DNA of 64,000 nt, from contig CP137673.1 in NCBI GenBank assembly GCA_037976565.1, forward strand, positions 7,961,202-8,025,201, written 5' to 3'. The position numbers were made by a program, and so were the translations under genes. The notes below the pieces were generated by a model, which was not told where the DNA came from, did not search any database, and saw only the letters and a program-made list of their open reading frames with translations. This stretch comes from Mesocentrotus franciscanus. Taxonomy: Eukaryota > Echinodermata > Echinoidea > Camarodonta > Strongylocentrotidae. Below, piece by piece: positions 54,590 to 64,000 of this stretch. Position 1 is the stretch's first letter. Every line of letters begins with the position of its first letter.

Positions 54590-56365
54590 TTTCTTGTCCA
54601 TCTAATATTTTTCTGTCGAGCTAAAGCGGCTGTGAATGAGGCTATGATAATATTTGTATTCACATTATGGTTGACGAAACCGCTTGCCATGGTATGGTGT
54701 ACTTCGATCAAATGTTCATTCAAAACGATAATACCCTGTACGTCAATAGATTTGTCATTCAACATGTCTAATAATTTCACGCTTGTTCTGACAAAAGTGA
54801 TCTTTCTCAAATTGCTTCTTTCGGCAAATTTTCTCCACAGCACATTGATAATCCCTTTCGAAATTGCACGCAAGCCAGGATTTTTTTCAATTTTTGCTGA
54901 ATCAAGAAGGATACCCTCGTGTTCGAGGTAACTCGCGATGTAATGCTCTTTGTCTGACATTGTGTGGACATGGGCGGGGTGACCCAAGGATTCTTGCTTG
55001 ATTTTCACGAAAATATCGATGTAAGGGGCAAATAGCCCACCTTCGTGCGTCTGATGATTGTATTGTGTAGAAGCTGGAAAGTGCCACACTTCTTCTAACT
55101 TCAAATTAGAATACCCTATTTCCATTGCCTTTTTTAACTCCTTAGACACCCACACACCCTTTAATCCGCGCTCGCTGTTGCTATGGGAACAACGGCCTTG
55201 GTTTAAAGATGTAGTGCATGTTCTACATAGAGTGATAGTTAACTTACCCCCAACGGTGTGGCAAGACAGGATGAAACAATTTCTTTGGCGGTACAATGGT
55301 ACATTTGACGAGGCCAAAGATGCTTTCTAAGGAGGGAAATTCGAGTGCATGATGGTTGGATGGCCGATGGGATATTTGCCATATATATTGATGAAAGGGT
55401 AGAGACCAGTATAGTCGTAATATATGATCTTTTCACCGGTTTTTCGTGGTAGAAAAGTGAACATCCACCCGTCCTTGCCCCATAAAAAGAATCCCTGGGA
55501 TTGAGTGGCTCCAGAAAGACGTCTTGGAGGTGTGCAATGTGAGGGCGGAGTGGACACCAGAATATTTCCGTATTTCTATTCACATTCCCACGTCAATGTA
55601 CCGTTGTTTTTCTGCATCTGAATGCAGATGCTGGGTAACCTGATGACTCCTGTTTAATTTTTACAAAGGAGTCGATGTAGGTAGCAAATAGACCCCCTTC
55701 ACTAGCTGACTTGTTGTACACAGTGGACCTCTCAAAGTGCCAAACTTCCTGCATTCTAACGTTAGTGTCACCCTTCTCAACAGCCTTTTTTTATTTCCTC
55801 ACTAACCCAAACACCGTCTAACTCCTGTTCAACATCCTTGTGATTACAAGTACCCTGGTTCACTGTGTCGGCACAAGTATGGCAGAGGAAAGGTCAAGTT
55901 TCCCTGACCTGAATGGTAATACAGGGTGGTATAAATCCTTGGGAGGGATAATTTTACATTTGACCAACCCAAATATGTCCTCGAGAGGTGGGAAATTGGA
56001 CAAAATGATACAAGGATGTCTAACAGGATATTTTGAGAATTTATTGATGAAAGGATACAAACTTGTGAAATCATAGTAATGTATCCTTTCACGAGGCCCA
56101 GCTTCGTAAAACAGACGGCAATCATCCGCCCTCCCCCCCCCCCTCCCCAAAGGAATCTCTAGGATTTAAAGGTTGACGTAATCCTGCGCAAAAATGCTCG
56201 ACACGCGGTAGTACAGCCCTAACTTTTTCACCCATTTTTGTTAGTCCCAGTCGTGTTCCCAAATGACGTGGACCTTGTACCCCGCTTGTTTTAGGAGACG
56301 GATTCTGTGCATCGTGGAGTTGTACAACACACCCATGTGAAGTACAATCTCAGCAATTTGACACA
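54590..56365 (-). pseudogene. PolB relic, two partial copies in tandem
   Basis: From 56365 downwards: pre-palm IWEHDWD (near 56255), DFTSLYPFINKFSKYP (motif A, about 56070), HPVLPFRSGKL, then EVWHFERSTVYN near 55740. Near 55600 a new copy starts (NRNTEIFWCPLRPH, RDSFYGAR, a damaged motif A around 55430). It continues as a long open frame 55317-54574: LCRTCTTSLNQG, EELKKAMEIGYSN, AISKGIINVLWRKF (motif B changed) and NIIIASFTAALAR. Motif C is absent. The long frame of 247 codons is open by luck or recent origin. It closely matches fragments at 16.6-16.9 kb. Confidence 0.85.
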
Positions 56366-56589
56366 CAAAGTTTGAATGTCTAAGAAAAATGGTCATTTTG
56401 AATCAGATTAAAAACATATTTCAACAAGGTATTCTATTCTATCCTGAAATTTTGAAAGAAGGTAGATCAATAAATTAAATTTCCACCCCAAACCACCTAT
56501 TTAAGCTGTTTACTCTAAAACTCCTGTCGGGACTTACAATGTATAGGTCTTTTTGTGGTGGAGGGTAACATATTATAATTATTTCAAAC

Positions 56590-56935
56590 TTACTTCAGCT
56601 GTTCCATTTCTCATGGACGTCTCTTGTTGAAGATGGTCAGACGGGTAAGTACAACTTCTGAACAACACTTGAAATTTGTACCATTTGGCATACGCCTCAA
56701 TTGTTTGGTGGCACTGCGAATTTCTTTGACCAGATGGTTGGAGAAATCCCTGAGGTAAGTTGAATCTTGATTATACCTCCGCTATCCCATGACAGTCAGC
56801 GCTTCTGTTGATACCATTTCAGGCCATTCACTGTCCTTAAGCTTTAAGAAGCGATTGATCTCTTTCTCAGCCACATCATAATTTCTTCTCAAGGCACGAC
56901 AGAAGATAGGTACCCCTATATAGGAAGTGTTAATT
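56590..56935 (-). pseudogene. Exon relic of an uncharacterised multi-copy invertebrate family
   Basis: The minus strand encodes PIFCRALRRNYDVAEKEINR, SEWPEMVSTEAL, then after a stop RRYNQDSTYLRDF and LTRLTIFNKRR, ending at a GTAAGT donor. I recall this pattern (basic RY, then L-LFN-RR) from abundant uncharacterised proteins of echinoderms and cnidarians. Function unknown. Two stops make it a relic. Confidence 0.4.
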
Positions 56936-56939
56936 GGCA

Positions 56940-57260
56940 TTTCCGGTTAATTAGTTAATCCTTCCGGTTAATTAGTTAATCCTTCCGGTGACTTCCGGTA
57001 AACAATAGGGGGGTGTTAATGAGTTAATTGGGGTGTCCTTCCGGCGGAAGTTACGTAATGAGGGTACATCCCCTGGAGGAAGTTCTTTTGTTTACATCAT
57101 TCATTCATTCATGGAGAGGGTGGAGGATGGACGTGTGTAGGGTACGAGGGACAAGGACCAAATGACCAAACAATGGGCCACCCGGCATGTATGTTGAATG
57201 TGTGTGTGTGTTACCGACCAATGAGAATGCGAGGATTTTTTTTAGAAAGGAAGTGACCCA
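56940..57260 (+). promoter_or_regulatory. Repeat-containing block upstream of the 57-kb PolB
   Basis: Two to three copies of TTCCGGTTAATTAGTTAATC (about 56943-56990) precede a block shared with 21016-21210. It is likely the left flank or promoter of the element. Confidence 0.55.
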
Positions 57261-57414
57261 AAGTTGGTACTTGTTTGTGATTGGACGAGAGAAAATGGTG
57301 AACCTATGGGCAAGTATCATATGACATCTAACTGTCGTTGAGTCAACATCGCTTTGTTTTTGTTGTAATACTGGCCAGATTCTATAATGTACCATGATTT
57401 CTACATGTGATTTA

Positions 57415-60400
57415 ATGCACAAGCTTCGGGCATGTACATGCCTGGAAGAAGTATCGAGTTTTCGTGAGGAATATTATGAAGACCTTGAACCAGAACAACA
57501 TGCTTTGGTATTTGCAAGGTCATCCTACTTTTTGAGTTTGCAGGACTTGGAAGATGGTAAGTGCTAATCATATTTATTTATTTATTTTCATATTCATAAT
57601 TGAATAATTTTGTAGTGTTACCATATCGGGTTTGCATCTGGAATTCAAGAACATGTACGCAAATACAATGCTAATGTAACTGATTACACCGTTTCTTTCC
57701 AACCCATAGAAAATAACGGTCCCATGATAGAAATGATGCCACGCGTAAATGAGATGTTTGAAAATATCATTGAAGAGATGGTTGAGGGGGTAAATGATAG
57801 AGATTTTGTTAGGATTGTTTTCAATTCCCACAATTAGATAGACCCGTTAGTATGCCATTTGTAAGGAGGGGTCAAATGAATCACGAAGCATTTGCAACCA
57901 AACTTGAGAATACTATTCAATCGAATGATAAGGTAAGCTTGGACGAAACAGTCTCTTTCAACATATTACACATGGCTATGCCAAATGGTGGTGGTTCCAA
58001 TGTGAAGTGCTTAACCATCGAAGAGACATTGTCCAGAAAAGATGCATCATCAGGATGAAGAATAAAGATAACATGTGTTGTCCAAGGGCTATCGTAACTG
58101 GCATTGCCCGGATTGAAAAACACCCTAATTTTGAGTCGATCAAACGTGGTTACAAACAGCAAAGGGAATATGCCATTGAGCTGTATAAACAGGCCAAACT
58201 TCCAGAAAATACCAAATGTGGCATCGAAGAGATTAAACTCTTCGAAAAGACGGAATTCATGGCGGTTTCAGGGTGGTGGTTGTTTCAAAGAGCACTTAAA
58301 CTTCATTACGTATGCTGGCCCGAAGACAGGCAGCATACCATTTATCTGTATGTTCATGACAATCACTTTGATCTCATTACATCAATGGCCGCCTTCTACA
58401 ACAAGTCATATTTTTGCCACGAGTGTTTGGTAGGATACGACAAGAAACTCAGACACGACTGCATTTTCCGCTGCAAACTTTGCAAGGGAGATGACTGCCC
58501 CGTCTCCAATGACCCCGATTCCTACAAATTGTGCAAAAAATGTAACCGTAACTTTAAGAATGCTCATTGTTTGTCAAATCACAAGCAACATGGCGTATGT
58601 AACCTGTACTTTAAATGCCCCGAGTGTCAGATTCTTTGTAACAGAGACGCTTAGAAAGCATAAAGCCAAGCACATTTGCGGCCAAACTTTCTGTCGATTA
58701 TGCAAAAGTATGTTAATCCAGGTCACAAATGCTACATTCAAAAAGAACCACAACGGGAAGAAAAGGATGACTCTTCCGATGAGGAGGAGGATGAGGTTAG
58801 GCGCACATTGACAAATGAGGAGATGGAGGAGTTAGGGCTTAATAACGCAACGGAGAGAGTTATGGTTGATGATGATGATGATGATGTTACTGACCCTGGT
58901 AGGAAAACCGCTGGTCTAAGTAATCTCAATAAATACGTCTTTTTTGACTTTGAGTGCACCCAAGAAACGGGTCTGCATGTTCCTAACTATTGCGTGGCCC
59001 ATAGGGCATGCAAGCATTGTGCTGAAAAGCCATTTGAAGAAGAGTGCAAACGCTGTGGGAAGTTAGAGGACAAGCAAAAGGTTTTCAAAGGTCCTAATAC
59101 CGGGGATGAATTCTGCGAGTGGGTATTTGGATCCAAAGAGAATTCACGCTCTGTTTTCATTGCTCACAATTTCAAGGGGTATGATGGTGTTTTTATCCAA
59201 GATTATCTCTATCGGAATTGCATCATCCCCAACCTCATACTTGCTGGAGGAAAATCATGAGCATGGATGTTTCATTCAATCAGATCAAATTCATTGATTC
59301 TTTGAACTTTTTTGCCATGCCCCTTTCTGCTCTTCCCGCTACATTTGGAGTGGAGGAATTGAAGAAGGGTTTTTTTCCGCATCTCTTCAATACGACAGCC
59401 AACACTCATTATCAGGGGCCCGTACCAGATGCCAAGTACTATCATCCATCTGGCATGTCGCCAAAAAGAGGAAGAATTCCTTGAATGGTATGAGAAGGAG
59501 GTTGCATCTGGAAAAGATTTTGTAATGGAGGATGAAATACATGCCTATTGTGTGAGCGATGTTGACATATTGAGGCAATGTTGCTTGAAATTCGGAGCAT
59601 GTTTCGAGAGATCACCAAACTCAACCCAGAGGATACGGGTGTTGACCCATTCTCGAAATGCATCACCATCGCTTCTGCGTGCCATTTGGTGTATCGGAGA
59701 AATTTCTTAAATGAATACTCCATCGGTGTCATTCCTCCTCTTGGTTACGCACCAAAAGACATGCAGTCTAACAAGGCATTGAGATGGTTGGCGCATGTCG
59801 CGGAACAAGAGAATATCTACATTCAGCACGCGAGAAATGAAGGTGAAGTGAAAGTGGGTAGATATTACATGGACGGTTATTGCCTAGAAAACAAGACCGT
59901 GTACGAATTCAACGGTTGTTTCTGGCACGGCTGTCAAAAATGCTACTCATTCAACACAGACAGTGGTCGACCTGGAGTGAAGAAAACGATGGGGGAGCTA
60001 TACCTCGACACGCTCGAGAAAGAAAGGTGCGTACAAAACATACTTAAAGATTGGAAGTACGTTACGATGTGGGAGTGCGACTGGAAAAAAGAAGAAAATT
60101 CCATCCCTCAACATATCAAGCAAAGCTTGCCTAACCCCATCCCCCTCAATCCTAGAGAAGCATTCTATGGAGGTCGTACCAATGCCAGCTGTCTGTTGTA
60201 CGAATGCAAAGCTGGTGAAAAATAAAATATGTCGACTTCACTTCCTTGTACCCCAGCATAAACAAATACGGGTCTTACCCAGTAGGCCATCCCCAGATCA
60301 TCACGCAAAACTTTAAAGATTTGTCGGATTATTACGGTCTGGTAAGATGCAAAGTATTACCTCCCAAGACTTGCTCCATCCTGTTCTCCCATGCAAGGTG

Positions 60401-61553
60401 AACGGTAAACTTCTCTTCCCTTTGTGCTACACTTGTGCAAAAAATGTCCAGCAGACACCATGTACGCACAGCGAGAATGAACGCATCATTCACAGCACAT
60501 GGGTTACCTTGGAGGTGGAGAAGGCTGTGGAAAAGGGGTACAAGGTAATTGAAATTGAATCTGTCTGGCATTTTGGAAAGTTGGCGCAGAATCTCAGAAA
60601 CAAGCGCATTCCCATTGATATGTTAGATGTAGATAACCTCTATAGGGCCAATGGACTGTTCACCGCTTACATCGATCAATTCCTCAAGATCAAACAAGAA
60701 GCCTCGGGCTGGCCCGATTGGTGCCGAACCGAAGAAGATCGAGAAAAGTACATCCAAAATTACTTTGAGAAGGAGGGCATCACATTGGACCGAGAGAACA
60801 TAAAAAAGAACAAGGGGATGAGATCTCTAAGTAAACTCATGCTCAACTCCTTCTGGGGGCGGTTTGGCATGAGAAGCAATCTCCCAAACGTTAATGTAAT
60901 TAGCGATCCTGCTCAGCTCTACGCACTTCTGACCTCGGATGAGTACAGAGTGCTTGATTTCAACTTCATCAATGATGAGATGGTAGAAGTTCGATATGTC
61001 AAGAATGATGAGTTTGAAGAGCAGAGTCCTCGATCCAATGTGGTGATAGCTGCATTCACGACGGCACAAGCGAGGCTAAAATTGTACGACGTCATTGACC
61101 GAGTGGGGAACGTGTCCTGTATTACGACACGGACAGCGTCATTTACCTCGAAAGGTCAAACAGACCCGATGAATGGTGTCCTCCACTCGGGATTACCTCG
61201 GCGATCTCACTGATGAGCTGGATGGGAGATACATAACTTCCTTCATCTCAGGAGGCCCAAAAAATTACGCCTACACAACAAACACCGGTGAGAGCACCTG
61301 TAAAGTAAAAGGGATCACCCTAAACTACAGCAATTCTCAGGTCATCAATTATGAAACGATGAAACAAATGGTAAAAAATGTAGGCTCGGGCCCTTCCGAA
61401 AAGATCACCGTCACCAACCCCCACCAAATCACTCGTGTCAATAAAAGACAACGAATCGAGACTCGAATGGGGCGTAAGGACTACAGGGTCGTGTATGACA
61501 AGCGCGTCATCAAGCCTGACTTTTTTACCATCCCGTACGGGTATGTAGAGTAA
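57415..61553 (+). pseudogene. polB: Polinton protein-primed DNA polymerase B (most complete copy)
   Basis: A candidate first exon starts at ATG 57415 and has a GTAAGT donor at 57557; the body follows from about 57617. Modules in order: RDFVRIVF region; AIVTGIARIEKH near 58090; the YLYVHD module near 58345; zinc fingers (CHECLVGYDKKLRHDC, CKLCKGDDC); an acidic linker (DSSDEEEDE and a D6 run); exonuclease I FFDFEC near 58950; exonuclease II HNFKGYDG near 59165; exonuclease III YCVSD near 59546; EFNGCFWHGC; motif A DFTSLYPSINKYG near 60232; motif B LNSFWGRFGMR near 60843; motif C YYDTDS 61120-61137; C-terminal SGGPKNYAY. All catalytic motifs survive, but about eight frameshifts interrupt the gene, some at A runs. 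In-frame nonsense changes are almost absent. Confidence 0.93.
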
Positions 61554-61645
61554 TATATATCATTCGTGACATTTTTTTTTACTCTTTATCTTGTTTTTGA
61601 GGGGGGTTATTTATTTCATGGATGATGGCACATTGAATCATTTCT

Positions 61646-61900
61646 ATGAGTAGCCGTTATGCGAGAAGCATGCTCTCGGAGGGACAGTCTTTTGTCTTTT
61701 TTACAAGACCTACATCATTTATAGGACTTGTTATTTTATTTGGGGTGCATACAGCATTGTTCATTTATTTCACGTTGCAATCCCTTAAACCAACCGAGGC
61801 TCCTTTGAACTCGACATCTCTGGCAGTGGGGATTGACCAACAAACGGCAGAAAACATCGTATCCACAACGTTGCATGATGGGTTGGACTACATTCCGTAG
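61646..61900 (+). CDS. Small single-pass membrane protein
   Basis: 84 codons, between PolB and the ATPase. One strong hydrophobic segment at residues ~24-45 (SFIGLVILFGVHTALFIYF) follows a short basic N-terminus (SSRYARSM). The C-terminal part is polar with an NST sequon. No homologue is recognised. Its place among packaging genes suggests a virion or membrane-interaction role (inference). Confidence 0.6.
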   Translation: MSSRYARSMLSEGQSFVFFTRPTSFIGLVILFGVHTALFIYFTLQSLKPTEAPLNSTSLAVGIDQQTAENIVSTTLHDGLDYIP

Positions 61901-61946
61901 TAGAGGAGTACGCCTCTGTTCGTTCTATTATTATCATACTTTATGT

Positions 61947-62102
61947 ATGTTGAGAGAATTCAGGGCATGGATTGGGAGAACCACGCTGCGTATTGCACGT
62001 GCCATCACCTACATCAATCCATTGCACTCTACATTCACCCCATTTGCCGTTGGTAAGGCCATACGAGGAGGGTTGACATTTTGTCGACGATTGTTACCAT
62101 GA
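61947..62102 (+). CDS. Small basic amphipathic protein
   Basis: 51 codons from ATG 61947 (an ATG at 61943 is in another frame). Rich in Arg with alternating hydrophobics: LREFRAWIGRTTLRIARAI and FCRRLLP at the end. Its TGA overlaps the ATPase ATG (ATGA at 62099-62102), a compact viral arrangement. Could be a minor virion or membrane-active peptide; unproven. Confidence 0.5.
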   Translation: MLREFRAWIGRTTLRIARAITYINPLHSTFTPFAVGKAIRGGLTFCRRLLP

Positions 62103-62734
62103 CCGTTAAATTTGTGCATCCTTTTACCTGCATGGTGGCAGGCCCTACGGGAGTGGCAAAACTGTCTTTGTACGAAAACTGTTAAAATACAATCAGGATT
62201 TAATTGAAAACCACCTCAAAAATTATTTGGTGTTATGGCGTGTATCAAAAGCCTATACTGAAATGATGGCCGAAGTGCCCACTATAGAATTCATAGAAGG
62301 ATTTCCAAGTAGTTTTGATGGTGTTATTGATCCCAACTTACGTAATTTGATCATTGTTGACGATTTAATGGCAGAATGCACAAAAGATGCAAATATGACG
62401 AGTTTGTTTACGCGTGGATCGCATCATCGCAACCTCTCTGTCATATTTATTGTTCAGAATCTTTTTCATGCTGGTAAAGAGACCCGTACCATCAGTTTAA
62501 ATGCTCAGTATTTAGTCATTTATAAAACCCCAGGGACAAATCGCAGATTACACATTTAGGACGTCAACTTTACCCGGGTCAAACAAAATATGTGCAGGAG
62601 GCTTACAACGATGCCACCAAAATCCTTACGGTTACTTGTTGATTGATTTAAAAGCGAACACGTTAGAATCTCATAGATTAAGAACACACATATTTCCAAA
62701 TGAATTTACTACTGTGTATGTACCAAAAAAATAA
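62099..62734 (+). pseudogene. FtsK/HerA-type DNA-packaging ATPase (frameshifted)
   Basis: ATG 62099 is followed by KFVHPFTCMVAGPTG, the start of Walker A, where one missing base at about 62146 shifts the frame. The rest is in frame 62227-62559: PTIEFIEGFPSSFDG, Walker B NLIIVDDLMAEC, FTRGSHHRNLSVIFIVQNLF (sensor region), KETRTISLNAQYLV. A second frameshift near 62550 leads to the C-terminus ending about 62734 (FPNEFTTVYVPKK). Total length of ~210 residues is normal for the Polinton ATPase. It powers genome packaging in related viruses. Confidence 0.88.
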
Positions 62735-62780
62735 AAGTATAAGGTAAGACGTGAAGTTGGGAAATTATCATTAGTTCATC

Positions 62781-63094
62781 ATGTCTCACAACGTAAAGAC
62801 CCATGTGCCTGAACTGCGCGTACTTGCCAAGTGCACTCCTCGACAGAGGAAAGCCTTTTTGGAGCATGCAACTAAAACATTGATTACTTGTCTTTCGGAA
62901 TGCTGCTCAAATACTTTAAAAGGCAATGTACTCTAACAGCTTCGCAAAAGAAGACTTTATCTCGGTATAAGAAACATATGCGAAAAGCTGCTGATAAACG
63001 TAACAGTCATAAAGTCAGAAAAGATACTTTTGTACAAAAGGGAGGATTTTTAAGCGCAATTCTCGGTCCTATTTTGCGGCTTTTGACGGGATAG
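62781..63094 (+). pseudogene. pX-like small basic protein (one frameshift)
   Basis: ATG 62781 (MSHNVKTHVPELRVLAKC) opens a helical N-terminus with CLSECCSNTL. A single-base shift near 62930 leads to the basic core (KKTLSRYKKHMRKAADKR) and the VQKGGFLSAILGPILRLL tail. Its TAG directly abuts the ATG of the next gene. The KGGF-L----P-L tail is common to adintovirus-like pX candidates and may be membrane-active or DNA-condensing (inference). Confidence 0.78.
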
Positions 63095-63847
63095 ATGGAG
63101 TATACCAAGAAAATGACGTTGGTACCGGAGGAAATGGCACGGGCAGTTCAGGCATCCATGGGAAGTGCTCAACCCACGAGCAGGGTGTTATCCAAGTTGG
63201 ACGAGAGTATTCAATCCATTTTACAATCTAGCGGTGTATCGGACAAGGATAAAGTGGTCCAATACCACGAAGCTTTGCAAAAATATCTACAATTACAACA
63301 TCATGAGGCAAGACCCACGTCGATTCATGTCAAAATGACAGAACAGCCTCCTCTGGAGAGCATCGCTCAAGATGCACCCTCTCAGAGTGAGACGGAGCAT
63401 ACCGGCTCCATGAGGGAACAAGTTTTAAAGACGTTGCCCGTGACGTTGAAGCACAAAGCTAAATTATTGATGGATCACGTTTTAAAGAAACCAGAAAATG
63501 AATTATGGGGATGGAATACTCGCGGAGAATTGGTTTTTAATGGTCGGGTCATCGGAGGTTCCAACGTCATTGATTTGATGTATGATGTATTAAAAGATCG
63601 TAACATGGCCAAGCCTATGGGTTGGCAATACTTTTTACAGGTCCTGCGAGACGCCAATGTACCAGAAACGTTGATTTTGAACAAAGACAGACGTGAAATC
63701 TTGCAACATATCAAACTGAAAGGGGCGAGTGCCACAAACTCCCCAAAAGTGTTACCACAAACACCACCCATCATCACGACGAGGTCTAAAATACATGCAC
63801 CTTCAAAAAAATCAAAGAAACCTTCTCTGAAATGGGAAAGCTTTTGA
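63095..63847 (+). CDS. Conserved Polinton-associated protein of unknown function (intact)
   Basis: 250 codons, intact, starting at the ATG next to the pX stop. The N-terminal half is helical and polar (EYTKKMTLVPEEMARAV, LSKLDESIQSIL); the centre has MREQVLKTLPVTLKHKAKLL. The conserved C-terminal core reads LWGWNTRGELVFNGRVIGGS, NVIDLMYDVL, then PMGWQYFLQVLRDANVPETL. The end is basic (KKSKKPSLKW). I recall this core from proteins near ATPase/pX genes in invertebrate Polinton-like elements, but no function is known to me. Its N-terminus recurs in the chimeric ORF at 19169. Confidence 0.75.
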   Translation: MEYTKKMTLVPEEMARAVQASMGSAQPTSRVLSKLDESIQSILQSSGVSDKDKVVQYHEALQKYLQLQHHEARPTSIHVKMTEQPPLESIAQDAPSQSETEHTGSMREQVLKTLPVTLKHKAKLLMDHVLKKPENELWGWNTRGELVFNGRVIGGSNVIDLMYDVLKDRNMAKPMGWQYFLQVLRDANVPETLILNKDRREILQHIKLKGASATNSPKVLPQTPPIITTRSKIHAPSKKSKKPSLKWESF

Positions 63848-64000
63848 TCGATTGTGGATATATAGAACCAAAGAAAAAAAAGTTGGAATAGAATAGTTGC
63901 AATATTTCACGTCTTTTATTTACATGTATATATTGTGTACTGATGATTATGTACGTAGATGATATGAAAAGTTCTGCGATGGATATGTTTTGTATTTTAA
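63848..64000 (+). other. Right edge, AT-rich
   Basis: No gene. In related elements capsid genes may follow; the window stops here. Confidence 0.5.

Noticed and set aside
57000..64000. Calling a complete Polinton
   Set aside because: No major capsid, penton, protease or integrase and no terminal inverted repeats are visible for this copy. The element probably continues past the window.
1..64000. CRISPR array, bacterial operon or phage features
   Set aside because: The direct repeats present are satellites, microsatellites and duplicated gene pieces with no spacer pattern. Introns and element types are eukaryotic.
1..64000. tRNA or rRNA genes
   Set aside because: Apart from the tRNA-derived SINE promoter at 45905, I found no cloverleaf or conserved rRNA segment by eye. 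A tRNAscan run would be needed to exclude a diverged tRNA.

Overview
The window reads as repeat-rich genomic DNA of a marine invertebrate animal. The gene-finding logic is eukaryotic: spliceosomal introns with GT/AG borders, LINE, SINE, hAT and Merlin relics, AT-rich intergenic sequence, and two scaffold gaps of exactly 500 N. I lean towards an echinoderm or a similar marine deuterostome because of the style of the PolB, SINE and Helentron-like repeats, but the window alone does not prove it. I find no intact host housekeeping gene.

The dominant theme is a family of Polinton/Maverick (adintovirus-like) elements, present as at least six damaged or rearranged copies. Proteins recognised across the copies are: protein-primed family-B DNA polymerase (PolB), with zinc fingers, 3'-5' exonuclease and palm; a retroviral-type integrase; an FtsK/HerA-type packaging ATPase; a small basic pX-like protein; a conserved uncharacterised protein after pX; two small ORFs between PolB and ATPase; three different PC4-like (single-strand DNA-binding fold) proteins; and an acidic protein with a CxxC...H...C motif. 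No major capsid, penton or protease gene is visible, but the best copy runs to the right edge.

Layout. 1-4709 is the left arm of a near-identical inverted repeat (Merlin relic, PolB relic, two-and-a-bit exons of an OB-fold-like gene); its partner is 27890-32592. 4710-5209 is a gap. 5636-7405 is a Helentron/HINE-like element with a 140-bp repeat core. 7.4-14.8 kb is mostly non-coding, with a dispersed repeat, a SINE tail and a TTAA-flanked MITE. 14.8-19.85 kb (+) is a rearranged Polinton: PolB pieces, ATPase, pX, then a chimeric ORF. 19.9-23.8 kb (+) holds PC4-like A, PC4-like B and the acidic gene, the last split by a 1.24-kb TTAA transposon. 23.8-27.5 kb is three tandem ~1.02-kb units built from a PolB N-terminal piece plus an acidic ORF. 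27.75-32.8 kb is the OB-fold-like gene, the PolB relic and Merlin. 33.8-38.76 kb (+) holds PC4-like C, a second PC4-like A and another PolB N-terminal array cut by a gap. 39.26-42.0 kb (-) is an integrase split by a 2.5-kb hAT with an 8-bp target duplication. 42.2-47.1 kb is LINE fragments, a second acidic/PC4-B pair (-) and a SINE. 47.1-53 kb is mostly non-coding. 53-56.9 kb (-) holds relics of two host or repeat-derived families and a twice-broken PolB. 57.0-63.85 kb (+) is the best Polinton, with tightly packed PolB, TM ORF, basic ORF, ATPase, pX and a C-terminal conserved ORF.

How the genes fit together. PolB would copy the element by protein priming and strand displacement, which leaves single strands that PC4-like proteins could coat (inference). 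Integrase would insert the element, and ATPase, pX and the small membrane or basic ORFs point to particle formation. The acidic gene travels with PC4-B in two opposite copies and shares an intron border with it. The chimeric arrays suggest that defective, tandemly repeated derivatives were integrated or expanded here.
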